Position numbers and translations under genes: made by a program | Shown here: positions 1-7,189 of the stretch, piece after piece | How positions within the stretch are numbered: the stretch's first letter is position 1 | Layout: each line of letters opens with the position of its first letter | The notes under the pieces: generated by a model | What the model was told of the DNA's origin: nothing | Database searches by the model: none | What the model saw: only the letters and a program-made list of their open reading frames with translations | Assembly: GCA_023260615.1 (NCBI GenBank) | Contig: JALQUY010000071.1 | Span: 1-8,668 of the forward strand | Source of the DNA: Schleiferiaceae bacterium | Lineage (GTDB): Bacteria > Bacteroidota > Bacteroidia > Flavobacteriales > Schleiferiaceae | DNA: 8,668 nucleotides | Direction of reading: 5' to 3'

Positions 1-678
1 GACCTCGCGGTCGTAGAAGACTGCGCTCAAGCCATCGGGGCGGTCTACACCTTTAGCGACGGACGGCAGGCGCAGGTGGGCACCCTAGGCACCATAGGGT
101 GCACCAGCTTCTTCCCGTCCAAAAACCTCGGGTGCATGGGCGATGGGGGAGCGGTTTATACCCAGGACGCTGCTCTGTCCGAGCGCATACGCATGATGGC
201 CAACCACGGCCAAAAAGTGAAGTACCGCCACGACGTCATTGGCTGCAACAGCCGCTTAGATACCCTGCAGGCGGCCATCCTCCGGGTGAAGCTGCCGCAT
301 TTGGACGCCTACATTCAGGCACGCCAGGAAGCCGCAGCCTACTACGATGCAGGCTTGGGCCAGCTAGAAGGGCTGGTGATTCCCGCACGCAATCCCGCCT
401 CTACGCATGTCTTCCACCAGTACACCTTGCAGGTGAAGAACGGCCAACGCGATGCCCTCAAGGCGCATCTCGAAGCGGCGGGCATTCCCTCCATGATCTA
501 CTATCCTTGGCCATTGCACGAGCAACCGGCTTTTGCCAGTGAGCGCTATCCGCAGGGCGCATTCCCCGTTGCGGAGCAGCTGTGCCAGGACGTGCTCAGT
601 TTGCCCATGCACACGGAGTTGACGCCTGCTATTCAAGACTACATTCTCCAAACCATTCAATCCTTTTTCCAATCATGA
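1..678 (+). CDS. WbpE/PorR-like sugar aminotransferase (DegT/DnrJ/EryC1/StrS family), 5'-truncated by window edge
   Basis: This is the C-terminal 225 residues of a PLP-dependent nucleotide-sugar aminotransferase. The frame is open from base 1, so the true start lies upstream; the family is usually about 360-380 residues, so roughly 140-150 are missing. Visible marks are the PLP-site VVEDCAQAIGA (residues 4-14 of the fragment), the Schiff-base lysine in SFFPSKNLG (Lys41, codon 121-123), GDGGAV, and SRLDTLQAAIL. The CTSFFPSKNLGCMGDGGAV region closely resembles WbpE/WlbC, which transaminate UDP-2-acetamido-2-deoxy-3-oxo-glucuronate on the way to diacetamido-uronic acids using glutamate. PorR of Porphyromonas gingivalis belongs to the same group. 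The exact substrate is inferred; other 3- or 4-keto sugar aminotransferases remain possible. The stop overlaps the ugd start (ATGA, 675-678), suggesting translational coupling. Partner genes (wbpA, wbpB, wbpD types) are not in the window. Confidence 0.9.
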   Translation, partial: DLAVVEDCAQAIGAVYTFSDGRQAQVGTLGTIGCTSFFPSKNLGCMGDGGAVYTQDAALSERIRMMANHGQKVKYRHDVIGCNSRLDTLQAAILRVKLPHLDAYIQARQEAAAYYDAGLGQLEGLVIPARNPASTHVFHQYTLQVKNGQRDALKAHLEAAGIPSMIYYPWPLHEQPAFASERYPQGAFPVAEQLCQDVLSLPMHTELTPAIQDYILQTIQSFFQS

Positions 679-1991
679 ACATTACCGTTGTAGGAACTGG
701 CTACGTAGGCCTCGTGACAGGCGCTTGTCTTTCGGACGTTGGCATGAACGTGACCTGCGTCGACGTCAACGTGCAGAAAATTGAAAACCTGCACAAAGGC
801 ATTCTGCCCATCTATGAACCCGGACTTGATGAAATTGTCCATCGCAATGTCAAAGCAGGCCGCTTGACCTTTAGCACCAGCCTGAAAGATGCCATCCAAG
901 GGTCAGAGGCCGCCTTTATTGCGGTAGGAACGCCCCCGGGGGAAGACGGAAGTGCAGACCTCCAATATGTCCTCGCTGTTGCCCGCGAGATTGGCGAGCA
1001 TATGAGCGACTACCTGGTGGTCATCACCAAGTCCACGGTTCCCGTGGGTACAGCGGAAAAAGTGCGCAACTCGCTCAAAACGGCGCTGGAAGCCCGCGGC
1101 AGCCAGCTCAGCTTTGACGTCGCTTCCAACCCGGAATTCCTGAAAGAAGGGGCTGCCATCGACGATTTCATGAAGCCCGATCGCATCGTCTGTGGGGTGG
1201 AATCGCAGCGCGCTCAGGACGTGCTGACCCGCCTCTACAAGCCCTTCACGCTGAACGGCCACCCAGTGCTCTTCATGGACATCCCCTCCGCGGAGATGAC
1301 CAAGTATGCGGCAAACGCCATGCTGGCGACCAAGATTTCCTTCATGAATGACATTGCCAACCTTTGCGAAATCATGGGCGCGGATGTCAATCAGGTCCGA
1401 AAAGGCATCGGCAGCGACCCCCGCATCGGCACCAAATTCATCTACCCCGGCATAGGCTACGGCGGCTCCTGCTTCCCCAAGGATGTGAAGGCTTTGGTCC
1501 GAACCGGCCGCGAACAGGGCTACGAGCTCCGCATCCTCCAGGCCGTTGAAGACGTCAACGACGACCAAAAGATGGTCCTCGTTCGCAAGATTAAAGCCCA
1601 CTTCGGGCAGGACCTCAGCGGAAAGCACTTTGCCTTTTGGGGCCTGAGCTTTAAGCCCGAAACGGACGACATGCGGGAGGCCCCTTCGGTGGTAATTGCC
1701 AACGAATTGCTGGCAGCAGGTGCGACCGTTACGGCCTATGACCCCGTCGCTGCGGAGGAGGCCAAGCACCAATTGGGCGACCGCATTCAGTATGCCTCCA
1801 ATGCCTACGAAGCCCTCACAGGGGCCGACGCCTTGCTGCTGATTACCGAATGGCGCGAATTCCGCGTACCCAACTGGGATCGGGTCAAGCAGGCTTTGAA
1901 TACCCCAGTGGTCTTTGACGGCCGGAACATCTACAGTGGAGCTGAAGTACGTGCAGCTGGATTGACGTACACCGGAATTGGTTTGAAATAA
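675..1991 (+). CDS. ugd: UDP-glucose 6-dehydrogenase
   Basis: This 438-residue cytosolic enzyme oxidises UDP-glucose to UDP-glucuronate with two NAD+. The N-terminal Rossmann fold opens with GTGYVG at residues 7-12. VGTPPGEDGSADL and STVPVGT follow, then NPEFLKEGAA, the central-helix EMTKYAANAMLATKI, and the catalytic cysteine Cys266 in GYGGSCFPKD (codon 1470-1472). The C-terminal UDP-binding domain contains FWGLSFKPETDDMREAPS. I chose the ATG at 675 because MNITVVGTGYVG is the normal family start. The frame stays open 31 codons further upstream to 582, but those codons lie inside the aminotransferase gene and look like no family member. The RIGTKFIYPGIGYGGSCFPKD stretch favours UDP-glucose over UDP-GlcNAc or UDP-ManNAc as substrate. 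The stop overlaps the next start by one base (TAATG), and that next enzyme uses its product. Confidence 0.95.
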   Translation: MNITVVGTGYVGLVTGACLSDVGMNVTCVDVNVQKIENLHKGILPIYEPGLDEIVHRNVKAGRLTFSTSLKDAIQGSEAAFIAVGTPPGEDGSADLQYVLAVAREIGEHMSDYLVVITKSTVPVGTAEKVRNSLKTALEARGSQLSFDVASNPEFLKEGAAIDDFMKPDRIVCGVESQRAQDVLTRLYKPFTLNGHPVLFMDIPSAEMTKYAANAMLATKISFMNDIANLCEIMGADVNQVRKGIGSDPRIGTKFIYPGIGYGGSCFPKDVKALVRTGREQGYELRILQAVEDVNDDQKMVLVRKIKAHFGQDLSGKHFAFWGLSFKPETDDMREAPSVVIANELLAAGATVTAYDPVAAEEAKHQLGDRIQYASNAYEALTGADALLLITEWREFRVPNWDRVKQALNTPVVFDGRNIYSGAEVRAAGLTYTGIGLK

Positions 1992-2977
1992 TGCCACGCA
2001 TCCTCATTACCGGCGCCGCCGGCTTTCTTGGGTCCCATCTCTGCGATCGTTTTATTCGGGAAGGCTACGAAGTGGTCGGCATGGACAACCTCATCACGGG
2101 GGACATGCGGAATTTGGAGCACCTCCAGGCCTTGCCGGAATTCACCTTCATCCACCACGACGTTAGCAGCCACATTCATTTGAACGGCCCGCTGGACTAC
2201 CTCCTTCATTTTGCCTCTCCTGCTTCCCCAATTGACTACTTGAAGATTCCCATCCAAACGTTAAAAGTGGGCTCTTTGGGCACGCACAACTGTTTGGGTT
2301 TGGCGATGGCCAAAGGGGCCCGAATGCTCATCGCCTCCACCTCGGAGGTCTACGGGGACCCGGAAGTTCATCCTCAGACGGAAGAATACTGGGGTCACGT
2401 CAACCCTGTGGGACCGCGCGGCGTCTACGACGAAGCCAAGCGCTTCCAAGAAGCCATGACGATGGCCTACCACCGTTACCACGGCTTGGAGACGCGCATT
2501 GTTCGCATCTTCAACACCTACGGCCCGCGTATGCGCCTCAACGACGGTCGCGTATTGCCTGCCTTTATTGGCCAGGCCCTGCGAGGCGAAGATCTAACGG
2601 TCTTTGGCGACGGCAGCCAAACGCGCAGCTTCTGCTACGTGGACGATTTGGTGGAAGGCATCTACCGCCTCCTTTTGAGCGACTATGCGGAGCCTGTCAA
2701 CATTGGAAATCCCGATGAAATCACCATTCTGCAGTTCGCGGAAGAGATCATCAAATTGACTGGAACGACCCAAAAAATCATTTTCAAGGACCTTCCCAAG
2801 GACGATCCCACCCAGCGCCAGCCGGACATCAGCAAGGCGAAGGCCATCCTCGGCTGGGAGCCCCAAGTGGGTCGTGCAGAAGGGTTGGCGCGCACCTACG
2901 CCGCCTTCAAGGCCTTGCCGGAGGAAATCCTCTACAAGCAGGAACACCGGGACTTTAAAGACTATTCGAAGCGATGA
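1991..2977 (+). CDS. uxs: UDP-glucuronate decarboxylase (UDP-xylose synthase)
   Basis: This 328-residue extended short-chain dehydrogenase/reductase converts UDP-glucuronate to UDP-xylose through a 4-keto intermediate with bound NAD+. The nucleotide-binding GAAGFLG is at residues 8-14. The active-site region has TSE (117-119) and the YxxxK pair Tyr146/Lys150 in YDEAK. The run from ASTSEVYGDPEVHPQ through YWGHVNPVGPRGVYDEAK is diagnostic of this family and separates it from dTDP-glucose dehydratases and epimerases. TRSFCYVDD (Arg212) is the sugar-nucleotide contact region. It directly follows ugd, its substrate supplier, with a 1-nt overlap, and ends in an ATGA overlap with galE. The charged tail (roughly residues 312-328) is slightly longer than in many homologues. 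There is no separate promoter or Shine-Dalgarno site, so translation probably depends on the upstream gene. Confidence 0.94.
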   Translation: MPRILITGAAGFLGSHLCDRFIREGYEVVGMDNLITGDMRNLEHLQALPEFTFIHHDVSSHIHLNGPLDYLLHFASPASPIDYLKIPIQTLKVGSLGTHNCLGLAMAKGARMLIASTSEVYGDPEVHPQTEEYWGHVNPVGPRGVYDEAKRFQEAMTMAYHRYHGLETRIVRIFNTYGPRMRLNDGRVLPAFIGQALRGEDLTVFGDGSQTRSFCYVDDLVEGIYRLLLSDYAEPVNIGNPDEITILQFAEEIIKLTGTTQKIIFKDLPKDDPTQRQPDISKAKAILGWEPQVGRAEGLARTYAAFKALPEEILYKQEHRDFKDYSKR

Positions 2978-3999
2978 AAATTCTCGTCACAGGTGGACTG
3001 GGCTACATTGGCTCGCACACGGCCGTGGTGCTTTTGGAAAAGGGCTACGAAGTCCTATTGGTGGACAATTTGAGCAACACGCGTGCGGAAGTGCTGGACG
3101 GCATTGCCGCTATTTCGGGCAAACGACCCGAATGGCTCAACATCGACCTCGCTGACCCCGCCGCCTGCCGTGCGGCCCTCGAAGGGCAGCACCTCGATGG
3201 CATCATCCACTTTGCCGCCTACAAAGCGGTCGGAGAATCGGTCCAAGAGCCTTTGAAGTACTACCAGAACAACCTGGGCAGCCTGGTGAATCTGCTGGAC
3301 TACGTGTCCCAGCATCCAAGCTGTGGCTTCATCTTCAGTTCGTCCTGCACGGTGTACGGGGATGCGGAGGTTTTCCCAATTACCGAAGAATCTCCCATTA
3401 AACCAGCTGAATCTCCCTACGGCAACACCAAGCAAATTGGGGAGGAGATCCTTCGGGAAACCGCTGCGGCCAAGGGCTTGAAAACGATAGCCTTGCGCTA
3501 TTTCAATCCCATCGGAGCCCATCCTTCGTCCTTAATTGGTGAGCTGCCTCTAGGTGTGCCCCAGACGTTGGTCCCTTACATCACGCAAAGTGCAGCTGGA
3601 CTTCGAGGGCCTTTGCGTGTATATGGGAATGACTATCCAACACCAGATGGTACCCCATTGAGGGATTACATCCATGTTATGGATTTAGCCAATGCCCATC
3701 GATTGGCTCTAGAACGCATTTTGTCTGGGAATTCAGCCGTAGGGATGGAGATATTTAACCTAGGGACTGGAACCGGCTCTTCTGTATTGCAAGTAATACA
3801 GGCATTTGAAAGAGTTACACATGCAAAGTTGAATTGGTCGTTTGCGCCGCGCAGGGAAGGCGATCAAATAGCCACCTATGCGGACACGACCAAAGCTCGG
3901 GAGGTCCTGGGCTGGGTGGCCGAAAAGTCCTTGGACGAGGCCATGCGGGATGCCTGGGCCTGGCAGGTGGCCTTAGGTTCGGATAGCCAAAAGCCGTGA
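2974..3999 (+). CDS. galE: UDP-glucose 4-epimerase, possibly also active on UDP-GlcNAc
   Basis: This 341-residue cytosolic enzyme reversibly converts UDP-glucose and UDP-galactose using tightly bound NAD+. The Rossmann motif GGLGYIG is at residues 7-13. SSSCTVYG (122-129) carries the catalytic serine Ser124. YGNTK gives Tyr149/Lys153, at the same numbers as in E. coli GalE. RYFNPIGAHPS, a substrate-binding stretch, begins at residue 175, and APRREGD is near the C-terminus. The position matching E. coli Tyr299, which restricts the pocket to non-acetylated sugars, is Thr301 here, so UDP-GlcNAc/GalNAc epimerisation is plausible (inference). Codons for residues about 186-289 are AT-richer than the rest of the gene, although the reading frame and motifs are intact. 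The start overlaps the uxs stop (ATGA). Confidence 0.94.
   Translation: MKILVTGGLGYIGSHTAVVLLEKGYEVLLVDNLSNTRAEVLDGIAAISGKRPEWLNIDLADPAACRAALEGQHLDGIIHFAAYKAVGESVQEPLKYYQNNLGSLVNLLDYVSQHPSCGFIFSSSCTVYGDAEVFPITEESPIKPAESPYGNTKQIGEEILRETAAAKGLKTIALRYFNPIGAHPSSLIGELPLGVPQTLVPYITQSAAGLRGPLRVYGNDYPTPDGTPLRDYIHVMDLANAHRLALERILSGNSAVGMEIFNLGTGTGSSVLQVIQAFERVTHAKLNWSFAPRREGDQIATYADTTKAREVLGWVAEKSLDEAMRDAWAWQVALGSDSQKP
3529..3843 (+). other. AT-richer compositional patch inside galE
   Basis: Four consecutive 60-base lines from 3601 to 3840 hand-count to 108/240 GC (45%). The line beginning at 3001 counts 33/60 and the one at 3841 counts 36/60. The patch uses ATA, AGA, AGG, TTA and A/T-ending GTA, GGA and CTA codons that are scarce on either side. 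The frame is uninterrupted. Possible causes are homologous replacement of a galE segment from a lower-GC relative, or local codon selection. The edges are approximate. Confidence 0.6.
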
Positions 4000-4015
4000 T
4001 GTACCTTAGAGGGGC

Positions 4016-6133
4016 ATGAAACACTGGATAGGCATCGTCTTCGCATGGGTTTTCGCCAGCTCGCTCTGGGCGCAACCCCTTTCATTTTCCATTCCCAAGA
4101 CCAAAACCTTTGTCCTGACGGCCGGGGAGGCGGATTTTGACCTGCAGGTGCAAAACCTAGAAGCCCCCGACGCTTTTTCCAAGCAAGCCGCATTGCGTGA
4201 AATTAAAGCCGCCGCGGATGCGCGCTTTGGAGTGGCGGACTACCGTGCCCTCCCTGCACAGCGCAGCCTGAAAACCACCGCCGAAGATCCCCTGCTGCTG
4301 GATGAATTCGGGATGAAGCTGGTCTATCCCATCAACGGGGTGTCCTATGCTTTGGCGGGCGGCACACCCAACGACAACACGGTGGCCTTCTCCAAGGACA
4401 GCATCCTTTTGGCCGCGGTGAATACGCGCATTTGGGCCTGGGACCTGAAGACGGACACCTTTCACTTTCCGCAGCAGTTTCTGTCTTTGACGCAGGCTTC
4501 AGGCATTCAGACCTCGGCCTACGCGAGCGACCCGCGCCTGCTCTACGATCACGCCGAAGACCGCTGGGTGCTGCTCTTCTTTGTGGGCAATACCCCAAGC
4601 ACCAGCGAAATTGTGGTCTGCTTCAGTCAGTCCAGCGATCCCGCCGACGGTTGGAACATGTACACGCTGCCTGGCAATCCTTTGAACAACAACCGCTGGA
4701 GCGATTTCCCCAGCATGGCTTTTACCGATGACAAGCTCGTGATGTCCATCAACCTCATCATCCCCGGTGTGAGTTGGCAGGTGGGCTTTGACGGTACGGT
4801 CATCTGGGAAATGGACAAGGCAGCGGGCTACAGCGGGGCGGCTGCTTTGCCTTCGGAACTGCACCACGGCATTCAGTACAATGGAAAGTGGATTCGCAAC
4901 CTCGTCGCGGTCAATGGCTGGAACGGGTATGTGAGCACGCCCATGTGGGCTTCTAACCGAAATTTTTCGGCCCAAAACGACACGATGTTCTTCCTCCGCC
5001 GCAACGACAGCGCCGTGGGCGGGACCCATTCTTACGACATCTTCAACGTCCCCACGACGATTCCTTACGGCGTTCCACCCGATGCACGTCAACCTTCGAG
5101 CGACCCCACCAATTCCAACTACCACCTGTCGACTAACGACGGACGCTGGTTAGGTGCCTTGGAGCTCAGCAATGGCTCGGTCCATGTGGTCAGTACCACG
5201 CGCGATTTTGCCACCAACCGCTGCGCCATCTACCACGGTGAGCTCCCCAATCCTTGGGTGCCTGACAGTCTCTACGGCCACATAATTGCGCATCCCAGCC
5301 GAGACCTCGGCTACCCCAACGTGGTGGCCATAGGCAACGAGCCCTGTGACCAAGAGCTCCTCATCGGATTTAACCATTCGTCTACCACCGAAAAGGCCGG
5401 GGTGAGTGCGGTGTACCGTGGAAACGACGGAACGTATTCGGACTTTGTGACCATCAAGGAAGGGGAGGGCGTTGTCAACAAGCTGAGCGGACCCGAACGT
5501 TGGGGCGACTACTTCGGCCTCCAAACCGTCTACCACGATCCCCAAAAAGTCTGGGCAGCAGGCTTCTATGCCTTGCTTAACGGAGGGAATTCGACCTGGT
5601 TTGGCTTGCTCCAGAGCCCAGATTCTACCGCCTTGCATGCGGAATTCACCGCTGAAGGCGTGGGCTGCGACCAATCGCTGTCGGCGGCGGTCATGGGCGG
5701 CGAGCCGCCTTATGCCTTCATTTGGAACGATCAAGCGGGTGGCCCGAGCATCGACGGCATTTGCTCCGGCGATACGGTGGAGGTCTACATCACGGATGCA
5801 CGCGGCTGTGTGCGCTACGACCGCATCTACATGCCCTACTCGGACGTGGATGCCCCCGTTATTTTCCCCAATCCGACGCCGGGCGAAGCGCTGATGGCTT
5901 TTGATGCTCCCACCGCGGGTTCTGTGGAGGTTCGGGTCCTGGACGCAACGGGCCGAATGCTCTACCAGGCCGAACGCCAAGTCAAAGAGGGCCGCAACGA
6001 AGTCCAACTGTGGATGGGCCACCTCCCCCAAGGCCAATACGTGGTCCACGTGCTCTTTGGCTCGCACCGCGCTGACCAATCCGAACCCCTAGAATTGGTC
6101 GCCCAAAAAGTGGTTGTTCTCCCAGGAAATTAA
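4016..6133 (+). CDS. T9SS-secreted surface protein with predicted beta-propeller-like region, SprB-like repeat and C-terminal sorting domain
   Basis: The 705-residue product is not a sugar enzyme. It starts with a Sec signal peptide (residues 1-19, cleavage likely SLWA|QPLSF). Residues about 93-535 form a large beta-rich region. It includes DPRLLYDHAEDRWVLLF (172-188), WSDFPSMAFTDDKLVMS (228-244) and ERWGDYFGLQTVYHDPQKVW (494-513), patterns seen in uncharacterised propeller-type exported proteins. Residues about 540-608 resemble one SprB repeat (GGEPPYAFIW, then ITDARGC). Residues about 613-705 are a type A T9SS sorting domain: FPNPTPGEAL, VLDATGRMLY, LPQGQYVVHV and a terminal QKVVV. The protein should therefore cross the outer membrane by T9SS and be anchored at the surface or released. 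The gene lies 16 nt after galE and 3 nt before rfbB. An AGAGGGG just upstream of the ATG is too close for a good ribosome-binding site. Its ligand or activity is unknown; no catalytic motif was recognised. Confidence 0.9.
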   Translation: MKHWIGIVFAWVFASSLWAQPLSFSIPKTKTFVLTAGEADFDLQVQNLEAPDAFSKQAALREIKAAADARFGVADYRALPAQRSLKTTAEDPLLLDEFGMKLVYPINGVSYALAGGTPNDNTVAFSKDSILLAAVNTRIWAWDLKTDTFHFPQQFLSLTQASGIQTSAYASDPRLLYDHAEDRWVLLFFVGNTPSTSEIVVCFSQSSDPADGWNMYTLPGNPLNNNRWSDFPSMAFTDDKLVMSINLIIPGVSWQVGFDGTVIWEMDKAAGYSGAAALPSELHHGIQYNGKWIRNLVAVNGWNGYVSTPMWASNRNFSAQNDTMFFLRRNDSAVGGTHSYDIFNVPTTIPYGVPPDARQPSSDPTNSNYHLSTNDGRWLGALELSNGSVHVVSTTRDFATNRCAIYHGELPNPWVPDSLYGHIIAHPSRDLGYPNVVAIGNEPCDQELLIGFNHSSTTEKAGVSAVYRGNDGTYSDFVTIKEGEGVVNKLSGPERWGDYFGLQTVYHDPQKVWAAGFYALLNGGNSTWFGLLQSPDSTALHAEFTAEGVGCDQSLSAAVMGGEPPYAFIWNDQAGGPSIDGICSGDTVEVYITDARGCVRYDRIYMPYSDVDAPVIFPNPTPGEALMAFDAPTAGSVEVRVLDATGRMLYQAERQVKEGRNEVQLWMGHLPQGQYVVHVLFGSHRADQSEPLELVAQKVVVLPGN

Positions 6134-6136
6134 AGC

Positions 6137-7189
6137 ATGAAAACCATCCTCATCACCGGCGGGGCCGGCTTCATTGGATCGCATGTGGTGCGCCGCTTCG
6201 TGCGCAACCATCCAGATACCCGCATTGTCAATTTGGACGCCCTAACCTATGCGGGGAATTTGGAAAATTTGGTCGACGTGCAGGACGCGCCAAATTACCA
6301 CTTCGCGAAGGTGGACATTCGGGACGCTGCCGCCATCGAAGCCTGCTTTGCGCAGTACCAGCCCGACGCTATCATCCACCTAGCGGCCGAAAGCCACGTG
6401 GACCGCTCCATCACGGACCCGATGGCCTTTGTGGAGACCAATGTGAACGGCACCGTCAACCTCCTTAATGCCGCCAAAGCCCTCTGGGCCGACCAAATGG
6501 AAGGCAAGCGCTTCTACCACATCAGCACCGACGAAGTCTTTGGTGCCCTAGGGGCGGAAGGTTTCTTCACGGAGGAAACGGCCTACAGTCCCAACAGTCC
6601 GTATTCGGCCTCTAAGGCTTCGAGCGACCACTTTGTGCGCGCCTACCACGAGACCTATGGGTTGCCGGTGGTGATTTCCAACTGCTCCAACAACTACGGC
6701 CCCAACCACTTCCCTGAAAAGCTCATCCCCCTGATGATTCACAACATCCTAGAGGGCAAACCTTTACCCATATACGGCGACGGGAAGTACACGCGCGACT
6801 GGCTCTACGTGGAGGACCACGCCGCCGCGATTGAGACGGTCTTCTTAAAGGGCCAAAATGGCGAAACCTACTGCATTGGCGGTTGGAACGAGTGGCAGAA
6901 TATAGATTTGGTCCGTTTGCTTTGCGACCTGATGGACGCTCGGCTCGAAAAACCAGTCGGAACTAGCCAAGGCCTCATCACCTTTGTGAAAGATCGCCCC
7001 GGGCACGACCTGCGCTACGCCATCGACGCTACTAAAATTCACCGGGAACTTGGGTGGAAACCCGCCGAAACGTTTGAAACCGGCTTGGCCAAAACCATCG
7101 ACTGGTACCTCGCTAACGCAGCCTGGCTGAAGTCTGTCACGAGCGGCACCTACCAAGCCTATTACGACGCGCAGTATGCCTCCGCATAA
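6137..7189 (+). CDS. rfbB: dTDP-glucose 4,6-dehydratase
   Basis: This 350-residue extended SDR enzyme (also called RmlB) removes water from dTDP-glucose to give dTDP-4-keto-6-deoxyglucose, the branch point to rhamnose, fucosamine and other deoxysugars. GGAGFIG at residues 8-14 binds NAD+. The catalytic TDE triad is Thr131-Asp132-Glu133 in HISTDEVFG, and Tyr156/Lys160 lie in PYSASKASSD. NCSNNYGPNHFPEKLIP, YGDGKYTRDWLYVEDH and DRPGHDLRYAID are family signatures. The length is normal. An AGGA (6124-6127) inside the last codons of the preceding gene is a reasonable ribosome-binding site, 9 nt from the ATG. The genes that would make its substrate (rfbA) or use its product (rfbC, rfbD) are not in the window, so the final sugar cannot be named. 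Its end overlaps kdsB by 14 nt. Confidence 0.95.
   Translation: MKTILITGGAGFIGSHVVRRFVRNHPDTRIVNLDALTYAGNLENLVDVQDAPNYHFAKVDIRDAAAIEACFAQYQPDAIIHLAAESHVDRSITDPMAFVETNVNGTVNLLNAAKALWADQMEGKRFYHISTDEVFGALGAEGFFTEETAYSPNSPYSASKASSDHFVRAYHETYGLPVVISNCSNNYGPNHFPEKLIPLMIHNILEGKPLPIYGDGKYTRDWLYVEDHAAAIETVFLKGQNGETYCIGGWNEWQNIDLVRLLCDLMDARLEKPVGTSQGLITFVKDRPGHDLRYAIDATKIHRELGWKPAETFETGLAKTIDWYLANAAWLKSVTSGTYQAYYDAQYASA

Noticed and set aside
582..674. In-frame extension of ugd upstream of 675
   Set aside because: The extra 31 codons overlap the aminotransferase gene and do not resemble the family; MNITVVGTGYVG at 675 is the standard N-terminus.
903..1997. Long open frame on the minus strand opposite ugd
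   Set aside because: It shadows the high-GC coding pattern of ugd. It has no recognisable domain and is antisense to a well-supported enzyme.
5150..6079. 309-codon minus-strand open frame opposite the T9SS cargo
   Set aside because: The plus-strand product has a signal peptide, SprB-like repeat and sorting domain. The antisense frame has none and reflects codon bias.
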